Below are positions 39,304 through 48,516 of a DNA stretch of 64,000 nt, one piece after another. A program made the translations under genes and the position numbers. The first letter of the stretch is position 1, and every line of letters starts with the position of its first letter. The stretch is taken from the NCBI GenBank assembly GCA_036560145.1, contig DATBRV010000011.1, positions 27,891-91,890 on the forward strand. Reading direction: 5' to 3'. The notes under the pieces were generated by a model that saw only the letters and a program-made list of their open reading frames with translations, was not told the origin of the DNA and did not search any database. The DNA is from DATBRV01 sp036560145 (GTDB taxonomy: Bacteria > Myxococcota_A > UBA9160 > SMWR01).

Positions 39304-40917
39304 TCAGCCTTCCAGGGCGCGCCGTTTGGCCCAGCGGTAGTCGGGCTTTCCCGCCGGGGTGCGGACGATCTCGTCCACGCAGACGAGGGCGCGCGGCACC
39401 TTGTAGCCCGCGATCCGCTCCCGGCAGTGAGAGGCGAGCTCCTCCAGGCTGGGCGCGCGGCCCGGGCGCGGCGTCACCAGCGCTGCGACGCGTTCGCCGA
39501 AGCGCGCATCGGGGACGCCGACCGCCACCGCGTCGAAAACGTCCGGGTGTGACTTGAGCGCCGCCTCCACCTCCTCGGGGTAGATCTTCTCCCCTCCCGA
39601 GTTGATGCAGACCGAGCCGCGTCCGAGCAGCACCAGCGTGCCGTCCGCTTCCAGCGTGGCGAAGTCGCCCGGGATCACCCAACGCACGCCGTCGATCACC
39701 GGGAAGGTTTGCGCCGTCTTGACGGGATCCTTGTGGTAGCCGAGGGGAACGTGGCCGCGGCGCGCCAGGCGCCCCACCACGCCCGAGCCGGGCGCCAGCG
39801 GCCGGCCGTCGTCGCCGAGCACCGTCGTCTCCTCGTGCAGCGTGAAACGCGGGCCGGCCGGAGGGCCCGCGAGGTCGAGCACGGTGCCGTTGTAGCCCGT
39901 CTCGGAGGCGCCGAAGCTGTCGAGGATCAGCGCCTTCGGGAGTTGCTCGCGCAGCTGCTGCTTGACGGCCTTCGAGAGGATCGCGCCGCCCGAGCCCACG
40001 ATCGCGAGCGACGAGAGCTCGAAGTTCGCGCCCGGCGCGGCGAGCGCTTCGGCCAGCGGACGCCCCATCGCGTCGCCCACGATCGAGAGCGAGGTGACGC
40101 GCTCGCGCTCGACCAGGCGCCAGATCTGGTTCGGGTCGAAGCTCGCGCCGGTGTAGAGCACCAGCGTATTGGCCGCGAAGAACGCATTGAACGTCGTCCA
40201 TTGGCCACCGCCGTGCATCATGGGCGCGATCGCGAGCAGCGTGGCGCGCGGCTCCTTCGCGGCGTTGCCGGCGATCGCCTCGGGACGGCGGATCGGCTCG
40301 CCCCCGAAGTTCCCGCCGCCCAGCGCCGCGAAGAAGATGTCCTCCTGCCGCCAGAGCGTGCCCTTCGGCATCCCCGTGGTGCCGCCGGTGTAGAGCACGT
40401 AGAGGTCGTCGGGCGAGCGCGGTCCGAAGCCGCGGGCGGGGGAGGCGGCAGCGAGCGCCGCTTCGTACGCGACGGCGCCGAGCGCCGAGACGTCGGCGTC
40501 GCTCCCGTCCTCCAGGCAGATGAAGTGGCGCAGCTTGGGGAGGCTCTCCCGGATCCGCAGCAGGCGGGGGGCGAAGCGGCGTTCGAAGATCAGCGTCACG
40601 AGATCCGCGTCGTCGAGCACGTAGCGGAGCTCGTCGTCGACGTAGCGGAAGTTGAGGTTGATCGGTGCGGCGCGCATTTTATAGGCCGCCAGCATCGATT
40701 CGATCCACTCGGCCCGGTTCTGGGCCAGGATGCCGATCCAATCGCCGGGCCGGTTGCCGCTGGCTTCGAGGTGGTGGGCCAGTCGGTTGGAGCGCTCATC
40801 GAGCTCGCGATAGCGCAGGCGTGCCTCGCCGGCGACGAGCGCCATCCGCTCCGGCGCCGCGTCGGCCACGCACTCGTAGAGATCGGCGAGGTTGAACTGC
40901 AAGCCGTCGCTCGTCAC
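39304..40917 (-). CDS. Acyl-CoA ligase (AMP-binding family)
   Basis: 537 residues from GTG 40917, overlapping the DUF2950 stop (GTGA). LYVLYTGGTTGMPKGTLWR is the P-loop; LDSFGASETGYNGT the A5 motif; LVLLGRGSVCINSGGEKIYPEEVE the A8 hinge and catalytic domain; the C-terminal catalytic Lys is in RTPAGKPDYRWAK. The AMPylation P-loop has TGGTTG in place of the usual TSGTTG. Similar sequences act on long-chain or steroid-derived acids. Translational coupling to DUF2950 looks accidental. Confidence 0.85.
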   Translation of the reverse strand: MTSDGLQFNLADLYECVADAAPERMALVAGEARLRYRELDERSNRLAHHLEASGNRPGDWIGILAQNRAEWIESMLAAYKMRAAPINLNFRYVDDELRYVLDDADLVTLIFERRFAPRLLRIRESLPKLRHFICLEDGSDADVSALGAVAYEAALAAASPARGFGPRSPDDLYVLYTGGTTGMPKGTLWRQEDIFFAALGGGNFGGEPIRRPEAIAGNAAKEPRATLLAIAPMMHGGGQWTTFNAFFAANTLVLYTGASFDPNQIWRLVERERVTSLSIVGDAMGRPLAEALAAPGANFELSSLAIVGSGGAILSKAVKQQLREQLPKALILDSFGASETGYNGTVLDLAGPPAGPRFTLHEETTVLGDDGRPLAPGSGVVGRLARRGHVPLGYHKDPVKTAQTFPVIDGVRWVIPGDFATLEADGTLVLLGRGSVCINSGGEKIYPEEVEAALKSHPDVFDAVAVGVPDARFGERVAALVTPRPGRAPSLEELASHCRERIAGYKVPRALVCVDEIVRTPAGKPDYRWAKRRALEG

Positions 40918-41885
40918 TGCGCGGGGGCGGACTCCTCGTCCGGCGAGTCGACGACGCGCACCGTGTTTGCATCCAGATCGAACAGGCTGATGGCCTTCGC
41001 GCGCTCCGTCGTCAGGGGCCCCAGATCGGTCTCGTAGACGTCCCCGTCCTGGTTCACGAGGAAGGTCATCACGCCGGAAACGCCGTAGGTCGCGGGGTAG
41101 GCGATCAGCCCGAAGCCGCCGATCAGCTGACCCTTGGCGAGGTAGCTGTAGGGCCCCCCGGGCGCGCGCGTGCCCTGGCCCTCGAGGATCCGGTAGAAGT
41201 AGCCGTGATAGGGCGCCGGCGCTTCGCCCGTGCCGAGCTGATAGCCCTCCGCGTTCGCTGCATCGAACAGGGGCCCCAGAGGGCTCGGCTCTTCGCCCTC
41301 GGCGGTCGGCCAGAAGAGGCCGTCCTTGCGGCCAGGCGAGCTCGTGAAGAAGCGCGCGTAGTGCAGCAACGGAGACTTCTCGGGGTTGCGCACGTAGTAC
41401 TCGCGCTGCGCATCCACGTAGGCGAGGGACGCCTGGATCGCGGACAGCTCGTTGCGGCCGATCCGGCGGCTCACGATCTCTTCCTCGCCGGCCTTGCCGT
41501 CGAAGCGCCAGCCGGCGGCGTCCTTCACGATCGGAATCGGAAGCGGCCACTGGTCTTCGCCGACTTCGAGCTCGGCGCGTGTCGCCGCGGTCTTCAGGAT
41601 CCGGTGGCCGGATTGGTATCGCTCGACGAAGCCCTCGGCGGCGTTGCGGTCGGCGACCGGATCGCCGGACTCGATCAGACCCTTCTCGTCGGCGCCGAAG
41701 AGGGCGTAGAGCGAGGTCTTGTCGTCCGACTGGAGGGCGGCGATCAACGCCTCCACCGCCGCTTCGGGCGTCTCGAAGTGCTTCTGTGCGGGCTCGGCCG
41801 CGAAGGCGCCGCCGGCCGGCAGCGCCGCCGCCAGCAGTCCGGCGGCGAAGCACGACGCAAGAACGCGGATGCTGCGCGCAGTCAT
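40914..41885 (-). CDS. DUF2950-family exported protein
   Basis: 323 residues from ATG 41885, which has GGAGGTAGCC before it and is followed by a signal peptide (RVLASCFAAGLLAAALPAGGAFA). The DUF2950 body shows KHFETPEAAVEALIAAL, RAPGGPYSYLAKGQLIGGFGL and ATYGVSGVMTFLVNQDGDVYE. The family function is unknown; it is periplasmic and usually paired with DUF3300, as here. An earlier ATG at 41924 overlaps the DUF3300 stop (ATGA) and could also be used. Confidence 0.82.
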   Translation of the reverse strand: MTARSIRVLASCFAAGLLAAALPAGGAFAAEPAQKHFETPEAAVEALIAALQSDDKTSLYALFGADEKGLIESGDPVADRNAAEGFVERYQSGHRILKTAATRAELEVGEDQWPLPIPIVKDAAGWRFDGKAGEEEIVSRRIGRNELSAIQASLAYVDAQREYYVRNPEKSPLLHYARFFTSSPGRKDGLFWPTAEGEEPSPLGPLFDAANAEGYQLGTGEAPAPYHGYFYRILEGQGTRAPGGPYSYLAKGQLIGGFGLIAYPATYGVSGVMTFLVNQDGDVYETDLGPLTTERAKAISLFDLDANTVRVVDSPDEESAPAQ

Positions 41886-41920
41886 CTTGGCTACCTCCAG
41901 CGTGATCGGAATGCGCCCGC

Positions 41921-43198
41921 TCATCGGCCTCGCCCCCCGCCGCCGCCGCGCCCGCCGCCACCGCCGCCTCGCGATCCGCCTCCGCCTCCCCGCGAGCCGC
42001 CTCCGCCGCTGAACCCGCCTCGGGATCCGCCGCTCGACCCACCCCAGCTCTTGGCGCTCTTCTGGCTGGCCTGGCCACGGCTGGAGTCGCGCCGCGCCTG
42101 GCTCCCGCTGCGGTCGCCCTGGAAGGCGGGAGAGCCCGCGCCGCGGTCCATCGAAGAGGGACGATTCTTGCCCTGGCTTCCCAGGCCGCTCTGGCCAGCG
42201 CCTCCGCCCGGCCGCTGGCCGCCGCTCGGCTTGGCGCGATCGAGATCCCGCTGCACCGCGCCGGTGCCCTGCTTCGCCATCTGCTGGCGGCCCTGCTCGG
42301 CGCGGCCGCGGAACTGGTCGCGCGAGGCGGCGTTCTGGCGATCGCCCTTTCCGTACTTCTGCTGGCTCGCCTTGTCCCGGTATCCGACTCCCTTGCGGTG
42401 CTCGCCGTTGTGCTCCCACTTCTTGTTGCTGATGTCGTTCCGGTTGATGTTGGTGTTCCGGTTGAAGTTGTTGTTGACGTCGATGTCGATGTCCCCGTTA
42501 CCCCAGTTGCAATTGCCCCAGAGCGCGCCGCCCACCGCCATGCCGACGCCGAAAGAGAGAAGAGCCGTTCCCCACACGTACCCCGGCGGGTAGGGGTAGT
42601 AGGGCGGGTAGGCGGGGTAGGGCCAGGTGCCGTAGACGACCGTCGGGTTGTAGCTGGGGACGTAGACGACCTGCGGGCTCGCCGGCACGATCTGGATGAT
42701 GGTCGTGGTGCTGCTGCCCGCCGGGGCCGGCTCGACGGTCACCGTCTGCTGCTCGGTGGTCTCGAGATTCCCCTCGGCCTTCGCCCTGGCGCGCAGCCGC
42801 TGCACGCCGTCCATCACGTCCTTCTGCTGCGCGAGGAAGACGTCGCCGAGCTTCTGGGTCCAGTCGAGCTTCTCGTTCATCAGGTCGAGGACCTGGGGGA
42901 AGGCGGTCAGCGACTTCACGCTCGCGTCCCAGGTCTGCTTCAGGAGCGCGTCCTCGAGCGCCTTGTCCTTCAGGTCCGGGTTCTCCTTGCGCCAGCGCGC
43001 CGCCTCGACGATCTCCAGCGGATACGTCGACGCCATCAGCACCTGGGCGAGCAGCGAGTCGGGGTAGAGCGCGACGGGCGCCACCACCTGATCGATCTCC
43101 TCGGCCGAATACTGAGCGGCCTCCTGCGCTGACGACGCCGATCCGACGCCATTCAGTGTCATCAGCACCGCCATCAGGCGCGCCAGAATGCGACTCAT
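41921..43198 (-). CDS. DUF3300-family exported protein with Gly/Arg-rich tail
   Basis: 425 residues with a signal peptide (RLMAVLMTLNGVGSASS). DUF3300 domain: IDQVVAPVALYPDSLLAQVLMASTYPLEIVEA and WDASVKSLTAFPQVLDLMNE. Then a Pro/Tyr-rich stretch (YPAYPPYYPYPPGY), an Asn-rich segment (DVNNNFNRNTNINRND) and a C-terminal basic, Ser/Arg/Gly tail (SRGGGGGSRGGGGGGRG) that should be disordered. The pairing with DUF2950 is conserved in many proteobacteria; role unknown. Low-complexity tail may bind nucleic acid or envelope glycans (inference). Confidence 0.85.
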   Translation of the reverse strand: MSRILARLMAVLMTLNGVGSASSAQEAAQYSAEEIDQVVAPVALYPDSLLAQVLMASTYPLEIVEAARWRKENPDLKDKALEDALLKQTWDASVKSLTAFPQVLDLMNEKLDWTQKLGDVFLAQQKDVMDGVQRLRARAKAEGNLETTEQQTVTVEPAPAGSSTTTIIQIVPASPQVVYVPSYNPTVVYGTWPYPAYPPYYPYPPGYVWGTALLSFGVGMAVGGALWGNCNWGNGDIDIDVNNNFNRNTNINRNDISNKKWEHNGEHRKGVGYRDKASQQKYGKGDRQNAASRDQFRGRAEQGRQQMAKQGTGAVQRDLDRAKPSGGQRPGGGAGQSGLGSQGKNRPSSMDRGAGSPAFQGDRSGSQARRDSSRGQASQKSAKSWGGSSGGSRGGFSGGGGSRGGGGGSRGGGGGGRGGGGGRGR

Positions 43199-43260
43199 GC
43201 TGCTCCTCCCTTGCCGGGCCAACAGTAGAACACCTTCTCCGCGTGTGAGACAATGGGGCC

Positions 43261-44931
43261 GTGCCGACCCACCAGGAGATCGAGGCGCAGCTCACCGGCC
43301 CCGGGGCCCCCTTCGAGATCGTGGTCGAGCCGGTGCTGGGCGTTCCGACCCGCGTCTTCAAGGAGCGGGCGCGCTCGCTGCGGGCGCTCCTCGAGGGCTC
43401 GGCCGCGTTCGGCGACCGGGAGTACCTCGTCCAGGGCGACCTGCGGCTCTCCTTCGCGCAGCACGCCCGGGTGGTCGCCTCCGTCGCCAAGGGCCTCTCC
43501 GAGCGTTACGGGATCGGGAAGGGCGATCGCGTCGCGATCCTGGCGGCCAACTGTCCCGAGTGGATCGTCTCGTTCTGGGCGGCGCTCTCGCTGGGCGCGA
43601 TCGCGGTCGGCCTCAACGGCTGGTGGGCCGGCGACGAGATCGTCTACGGGCTCGAGGATTCGGATCCGAAGCTGCTGATCGGCGACTCAAAAAGACTTGC
43701 CCGGATCACGGGCCGCCCCTTGCGGATCCCGGTCCTCGAGATCGAGCAGGACTTCGAGAAGCTCTGGAGCCACGATCTCGACGCGGCGCTGCCGCAGGCG
43801 GCGATCGACGAGGACGACGCCGCCACCATCCTGTATACCAGCGGCACCACCGGCCGGCCGAAGGGCGCCGTCAACACGCACCGCAACATCATCGCGCTCT
43901 GCCGCGTCCAGATGTTCCACGGCGTGCGAAGCCTGATGCTCAGCGCGGGGCAGGGCGCGCCGCCGGCGCTCTCGACCGGCGCCTGCATGCTGATGAACAC
44001 TCCCCTGTTTCACGTCTCGGGGCTGTACGCCGGCGCCGTCACCCTGCTCTCGACCGGCGTCAAGACCGTCTGGAGCACCGGCCGCTTCGATCCCGCGCAG
44101 GTGCTGGAGCTGATCGAGCGCGAGAAGGTCACCAACTGGGGACCGATGGGCACCATGATCCATCGGGTTCTCAACCATCCCGACCTCGGGAAGTACGATC
44201 TCTCCAGCCTGCGCAACGTCGGCTCCGGCGGCGCGCCGCTCTCGCGCGAGCTCCAGCAGCGGATGCGAGAGGCGTTTCCCCAGATCCGCTCGCAGATGGG
44301 GCTGGGCTACGGGCTGACCGAGAGCACCGCGCTGGCGACCCTCAACGCCGGCGCCGAGCTGGAGGCGCACCCGGAATCGGTCGGGCGCCCGCTGCCGACG
44401 ATCGAGATCGAGATCCGCGACCCGGAGGGCTCTACCCTGCCCGAGGGCCGCGAAGGCGAGATCCACATCCGCGGCCCGCTGGTGATGAAGGAGTACTGGC
44501 GCAATCCCGCGGCGACCGCGCAAACGATCCTGCCCGGGCGCTGGCTGCGCACCGGCGACATCGGCTGGATCAAGGACGGGCGCCTCACGATCGAGTCGCG
44601 CAAGCGCGACCTGATCCTGCGCGGCGCCGAGAACATCTACCCTGCCGAGATCGAGCTGTGCCTGGAGGCGCACCCCGACGTGCGCGAGGCCGCGGTGGTG
44701 GGCGTCGACCACCCGGAGCTCGGCCAGGAGGTGAAGGCGATCGTGGTGCCGGCGCCCGGGCGCCGGCCCGACCCCGAGGATCTCGCGCGCTTCGTCGCCG
44801 GGCGCCTCGCCTACTTCAAGGTTCCCTCGCGCTGGGAGCTGCGCGACGAGCCGCTCCCGCGCAACGCGACCGGCAAGGTCCTCAAGCAGGTCCTCACCGG
44901 CGACGCCGCCAACACCTTCGTCGACGAATAG
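43261..44931 (+). CDS. Acyl-CoA ligase (AMP-binding family)
   Basis: 556 residues from GTG 43261. TILYTSGTTGRPKGAVNTHRN (P-loop, A3), LGYGLTESTALATLN (A5), GRWLRTGDIGWIKDGRLTIESRKRDLIL (A7-A8) and the catalytic Lys in LPRNATGKVLKQVLTG are all present. The longer N-terminus (EVVLG-type lead and FKERARSLRALLEGS) is like long-chain fatty-acyl-CoA ligases. Its promoter is shared with the divergent DUF3300 gene (62-bp gap). No operon partner is seen. Confidence 0.86.
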   Translation: MPTHQEIEAQLTGPGAPFEIVVEPVLGVPTRVFKERARSLRALLEGSAAFGDREYLVQGDLRLSFAQHARVVASVAKGLSERYGIGKGDRVAILAANCPEWIVSFWAALSLGAIAVGLNGWWAGDEIVYGLEDSDPKLLIGDSKRLARITGRPLRIPVLEIEQDFEKLWSHDLDAALPQAAIDEDDAATILYTSGTTGRPKGAVNTHRNIIALCRVQMFHGVRSLMLSAGQGAPPALSTGACMLMNTPLFHVSGLYAGAVTLLSTGVKTVWSTGRFDPAQVLELIEREKVTNWGPMGTMIHRVLNHPDLGKYDLSSLRNVGSGGAPLSRELQQRMREAFPQIRSQMGLGYGLTESTALATLNAGAELEAHPESVGRPLPTIEIEIRDPEGSTLPEGREGEIHIRGPLVMKEYWRNPAATAQTILPGRWLRTGDIGWIKDGRLTIESRKRDLILRGAENIYPAEIELCLEAHPDVREAAVVGVDHPELGQEVKAIVVPAPGRRPDPEDLARFVAGRLAYFKVPSRWELRDEPLPRNATGKVLKQVLTGDAANTFVDE

Positions 44932-44976
44932 GCCGCAAGCGAAGCGCGCAGCGAGCCGCAGGCGAGCGAAGTTCAC

Positions 44977-45936
44977 TCAGGCCGGCTGACCGGGCTTCCT
45001 CGCGATCACCCGCTGATTCGACGTTTCGTATCCCAGGCGCGCGCGCAGCCAGTCGAACGGCACGAAGAACGCGAGCAGCAGCGGGTTCTGGTAGTGGAAG
45101 AAGCGCACGATGCCCGCCGGCCAGCCGCGGTCGAGCAGGTAGTTGTGCAGCGAGATGGTCCAGCTCGAGGTGCTGATCAGATATTCGCTGCGCGCGATCT
45201 GGAAGCCGGCCGCCTCGAGCATGCGACGGAGCGAAGCGGTCGAGAAGAGATTCCAGTGGCGCGGGAAGTGATAGTGGCCCCACCAGCGGCCCTGGAACCA
45301 GCGATGATCGAGGCCGCCCAGGTTCGGGGTCTCGACCACGAAGACGCCCCCGGGACGGAGCAGCCTGAAAACGGCCCGCGAGATCGCGACGGGATCCTCC
45401 ACGTGCTCGATCAGCTGGAGCATGATCACCGCGTCGAGCGTTCCCTCGGCGACTGGGAGATCTTCGATCCGGCCGGCGTAGGCCTCGAATCCGAGCGCGC
45501 GGCAGCGCGCCGCGGCGGCCTCGTCGAAGTCGATGCCCACCAGCTCCCACTCCGGCGCGCCGAACTCGCGGAGCAGCGAGAGGAAGCGGCCGTCGCCGCA
45601 GCCGACGTCGAGCAGGCGCCGCGGCCCCGCGCCGACCAGCGCCCGGTAGAGGCGCACCTTGCCGGCCTCCCAGCGGCGGCGCAACCGCGCCACCAGCGGA
45701 TTTCCGGGTCCGGCGAAGGCGTAGTAGTTCGGCGGATAGATGACGGAGAGGTCGGAAGCGGCCGGACGCGGGCTCAGATACTCGTGCGCGCAGGCGAGGC
45801 AGCGGAGGAAGCGGAACTCGTTGGGCGCCGTCGAATACTCGAAATCGAAGCCCGACGCCGCCAGCTCCGCGTCGCCCGAGCCGCACAGCGCGCAGCGCGT
45901 CTCAACGAGAGCGAGGGGGTTCGATCGGAACGCCAT
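44977..45936 (-). CDS. Zinc-ribbon class I SAM-dependent methyltransferase
   Basis: 319 residues. An N-terminal ribbon (RCALCGSGDAEL and FRFLRCLACAHEYLSPRP) is followed by a Rossmann methyltransferase: RLLDVGCGDGRFLSLLREFG (motif I), LVGIDFDEAAAARC, VIMLQLIEHVEDP (motif IV) and LRPGGVFVVETPN. Such ribbon-MTs modify sugar or lipid-linked intermediates, as in glycan/O-antigen clusters; acceptor unknown. Overlaps the desaturase gene by 35 bp; likely co-transcribed. Confidence 0.83.
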   Translation of the reverse strand: MAFRSNPLALVETRCALCGSGDAELAASGFDFEYSTAPNEFRFLRCLACAHEYLSPRPAASDLSVIYPPNYYAFAGPGNPLVARLRRRWEAGKVRLYRALVGAGPRRLLDVGCGDGRFLSLLREFGAPEWELVGIDFDEAAAARCRALGFEAYAGRIEDLPVAEGTLDAVIMLQLIEHVEDPVAISRAVFRLLRPGGVFVVETPNLGGLDHRWFQGRWWGHYHFPRHWNLFSTASLRRMLEAAGFQIARSEYLISTSSWTISLHNYLLDRGWPAGIVRFFHYQNPLLLAFFVPFDWLRARLGYETSNQRVIARKPGQPA

Positions 45937-46678
45937 GCTCTCTCAAGTAGTCGATCTTCTCCCGGAACACCGCACGGTAGCCGTGCCACGGAATCGCGGG
46001 CCAGAGGTGATGGATGGCGTGGTAGTTGTGCCCGAGCACGAGCGGCGTGAGCCAGGCGCGATCGACGATGCGCGTTCCCTGGAAGCGGCCCGGCGGCAGG
46101 CCCGCGTGCGGCAGGTAGTTGATGTACCAGTCCATCACGAGCTTCGCGATCACGACGGGCAGCAGCCAGAGCCAGAGCAGGTCGCGCAGCGCGCCCAGCC
46201 ACCAGGCCAGCGCGAAGAGCCCGCCGACCGCGGCGACCGAGACGGCGTCCGAGATCCGCTCGCCGGGCTGGCGGGGATCCCGGGTCAGCAGCTTGCGCGC
46301 ATAGCCGAGCGCGCGCGGGTAGCGCAGCGGGAGCTTCCAGAGCGGCCCGTCGGTGTAGACGAAGTTCGGGTCCTCGGGCTCGTTGAGCCGCGCGTGGTGC
46401 TCGAGGTGGATCCAGCGCTGCATGAAGTAGGGCGTCATGTAGGGGAACATGCCGAGCACGCCCACCGCGTGATTGACCCAGGTCCGGTGCGACACGTTTC
46501 GGTGGACGCCTTCGTGCCAGATCGTGAAGGCGAGGTGGATCGCGATCGCCGCGATCGCGACGTGAACGGCCAGCGGCAGCGGCGAGACGCGGTGCCAGGC
46601 GAAGTTGCCGATCAGCACGAGATACATCGTGAGCAGGAGGGCGAGCGTCGGCCAGTCCGTTCTTCGCGACGCGGCCAT
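45902..46678 (-). CDS. Fatty-acid desaturase
   Basis: 258 residues, four predicted membrane helices. Three His boxes for a di-iron site: HEGVHRNVSH, HLEHHARLNEPE and HNYHAIHHLWPAIPWHGY. The length is at the short end for membrane desaturases/beta-carotene hydroxylase-like enzymes, so the exact reaction (desaturation or hydroxylation) is uncertain. A palindrome directly abuts the ATG at 46678 and no Shine-Dalgarno sequence is seen there. Confidence 0.8.
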   Translation of the reverse strand: MAASRRTDWPTLALLLTMYLVLIGNFAWHRVSPLPLAVHVAIAAIAIHLAFTIWHEGVHRNVSHRTWVNHAVGVLGMFPYMTPYFMQRWIHLEHHARLNEPEDPNFVYTDGPLWKLPLRYPRALGYARKLLTRDPRQPGERISDAVSVAAVGGLFALAWWLGALRDLLWLWLLPVVIAKLVMDWYINYLPHAGLPPGRFQGTRIVDRAWLTPLVLGHNYHAIHHLWPAIPWHGYRAVFREKIDYLREHGVPIEPPRSR

Positions 46679-46699
46679 GATTCGATAAGCTTACGAATC
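46679..46699 (-). promoter_or_regulatory. Nested palindrome abutting the desaturase start codon
   Basis: GATTCG-A-TAAGCTTA-CGAATC: outer 6-bp arms and an inner perfect 8-bp palindrome TAAGCTTA. It sits immediately before ATG 46678, in the place where a Shine-Dalgarno sequence would normally be. It can be an operator or an RNA hairpin covering the start. AT content is high for this window. Confidence 0.5.
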
Positions 46700-46743
46700 T
46701 CGTTCCGGTCAGTCAATTTGGCGGCCGCCAGGGGCGCTCCTCG

Positions 46744-47634
46744 ATGACGCAGCAGCGCGACGCGCGATGTCCCATGTGCGGCAGCCCAGACGCGGAGCTG
46801 CGCTACCGGCTTTCGCACTTCCACGTACTTGGCTGCCGCGGTTGCGCGCTCGTCTATCTGTGGCCGCAGCCCACCCCGGAGCAGATCCGGGCCATGTTCT
46901 CGACGCTCTACACCACCGGCGCGGGCTCGGTGCCCGAGCTCCGCGACTACTTCGGGTTCTGCTACGACGATGTCCCGAGCAACCCGCTGGTCCAGAGCTA
47001 CGAGCGCTGGCTGGCCGCGCTGGAGCGCGTCCGCAAGCCGGGCCGGCTGCTCGACGTGGGTTGCGGCACGGGGCTCTTCCTCGCCGTCGCGCGCCGCCGT
47101 GGCTGGCAGCCGTTCGGCATCGACGATTGCGCCGAGGCCACCCGGCATGCGCGCGAGCACTTCGGCCTCGACGTCTGGGACGGCGAGTTCGCGGACTTCG
47201 CGTCCGGGGACCGGCGCTTCGACGCGATCACCGGCTGGGACATCATCGAGCACTCGCGCTCGCCGCTCGCGCTGCTCGAGACCGTCGCGCGCTGTCTCGC
47301 GCCCGGCGGCGTGGTGGGCCTCTCGACCCCGAACCAGCGCAGCATCCTCGACGTGGTGGCCGGCGCGCTCTACCGGCTGAGCGGAGGCGCCCTCCGGGCG
47401 CCGCTCGAGAAGTTCTACATCGAGCAGCACTTCCTCTACTTCACGGCCGAAACGCTCGCGCAAGCCCTTGGCCGCGCGGGGCTCGCGGTGGTGGAGAGCC
47501 GGCGCGAGCTCACGGACCTGCGCCGGCTCACGCTCTCGCCCGCGGCGCGGCTGCTCTTGCACGGCCTGTTCGGCGTGGCGCGCGTGACGGGCCTCCAGAA
47601 CCGGCTCTTCGTGATGGCCCGCGCCGCCGGGTGA
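46744..47634 (+). CDS. Zinc-ribbon class I SAM-dependent methyltransferase
   Basis: 296 residues, same architecture as the 44977 gene: ribbon RCPMCGSPDAEL and VLGCRGCALVYLWPQP, then RLLDVGCGTGLFLAVARRRG (motif I), FGIDDCAEATRH, TGWDIIEHSRSPLALLE (motif IV) and LAPGGVVGLSTPNQRS. The two proteins are clearly related but not adjacent copies. It is divergent from the desaturase (65 bp between starts). Confidence 0.82.
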   Translation: MTQQRDARCPMCGSPDAELRYRLSHFHVLGCRGCALVYLWPQPTPEQIRAMFSTLYTTGAGSVPELRDYFGFCYDDVPSNPLVQSYERWLAALERVRKPGRLLDVGCGTGLFLAVARRRGWQPFGIDDCAEATRHAREHFGLDVWDGEFADFASGDRRFDAITGWDIIEHSRSPLALLETVARCLAPGGVVGLSTPNQRSILDVVAGALYRLSGGALRAPLEKFYIEQHFLYFTAETLAQALGRAGLAVVESRRELTDLRRLTLSPAARLLLHGLFGVARVTGLQNRLFVMARAAG

Positions 47635-47713
47635 AGCTTCGCTCGACTCGGGCGCTCCCGGGCTGATACCCTGCGCCGGTTCGAAAACCGCCGCCGGAGC
47701 CGACGCGCTCTCC

Positions 47714-48436
47714 ATGCTGGCCCGCGCCCTCGTCGTTCTTCCCACCTACAACGAGGCGGAGAACGTGCTGCCGCTCACGCGCGCGATCCTGGCGATCGAC
47801 GCCACGCTCGACGTGCTGGTGGTCGACGACGCGAGCCCGGACGGCACCGGAGACCTGGTCGAGGCCGAGCGCTCCCACGAGCCCCGGCTCTCGCTCCTGC
47901 GGCGCGCGGGGAAGCTCGGTCTCGGCACCGCCTATCTGGCGGGCTTTCGCTGGGGCCTGGACCGCGGCTACGGACGCGTCCTCACCATGGACTGCGATGG
48001 CAGCCACCATCCCCGCTACATCCCCGCTCTGCTGGCGGCGCTCGGCGGGGCCGACATGGCGATCGGATCCCGCTACGTGCCCGGCGGCGGGATCGTGAAC
48101 TGGCCGCGGCCGCGGCGCGCGCTCTCGGCGTTCGCGAACACCTATGCGCGCGTGCTGCTGCGGCTGCCGGCGCGCGACTGCACCTCCGGCTTTCGCGTCT
48201 ATTCGCGCAAGGTGCTGGAGAGCGTCGATCCCTTCGCGATCCGGTCCTCCGGCTATTCCTTCCTGGAGGAGATGGCGTGGCGTGTGGCCCGCTGCGGCTT
48301 CCGGATCGCCGAGGTCCCGATCGTCTTCGAGCAGCGCACGCTCGGGGTCTCGAAGATCGACTCCTCCGAGATCTACCTGGCGGCCTGGCGCGTGCTCGTG
48401 CTGGCGCTGCGCCCGCCGCCCGTCCCGCGAAGGTAG
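47714..48436 (+). CDS. Polyprenol-phosphate mannosyltransferase (GT2, DPM1-like)
   Basis: 240 residues. LVVLPTYNEAENVLPLTRAI, VLVVDDASPDGTGDLV, MDCDGSHHPRYIP (the metal-binding DxD, here DCDG) and GSRYVPGGGIVNWP, DCTSGFRVYSRKVLE and EVPIVFEQRTLGVSKI match Dpm1/Ppm-like GT2 enzymes that make polyprenol-phosphate mannose (or another hexose) from GDP-mannose. No C-terminal membrane domain is present. TACCCT box at 47667-47672 may be the -10. Confidence 0.85.
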   Translation: MLARALVVLPTYNEAENVLPLTRAILAIDATLDVLVVDDASPDGTGDLVEAERSHEPRLSLLRRAGKLGLGTAYLAGFRWGLDRGYGRVLTMDCDGSHHPRYIPALLAALGGADMAIGSRYVPGGGIVNWPRPRRALSAFANTYARVLLRLPARDCTSGFRVYSRKVLESVDPFAIRSSGYSFLEEMAWRVARCGFRIAEVPIVFEQRTLGVSKIDSSEIYLAAWRVLVLALRPPPVPRR

Positions 48437-48516
48437 GAGTGTCGGCCGTCACAATGCCCCGCCGGGCCAGGGACGATCTCTGGGTCCGGGGCGCAGGGTT
48501 GCGCTTGGAGCCGAAC

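Noticed and set aside
39304..42078. Reading the acyl-CoA ligase as part of a 924-residue fusion
   Set aside because: The upstream ~390 codons are Arg/Gly/Ala-rich shadow of the DUF2950 gene; the GTG at 40917 overlapping the DUF2950 stop is the natural start.
44932..44976. REP-like repeat (GCGAAGC/GCGAGCG units) between convergent genes
   Set aside because: Only short, imperfect units are seen in one place; no second copy was noticed in the window.
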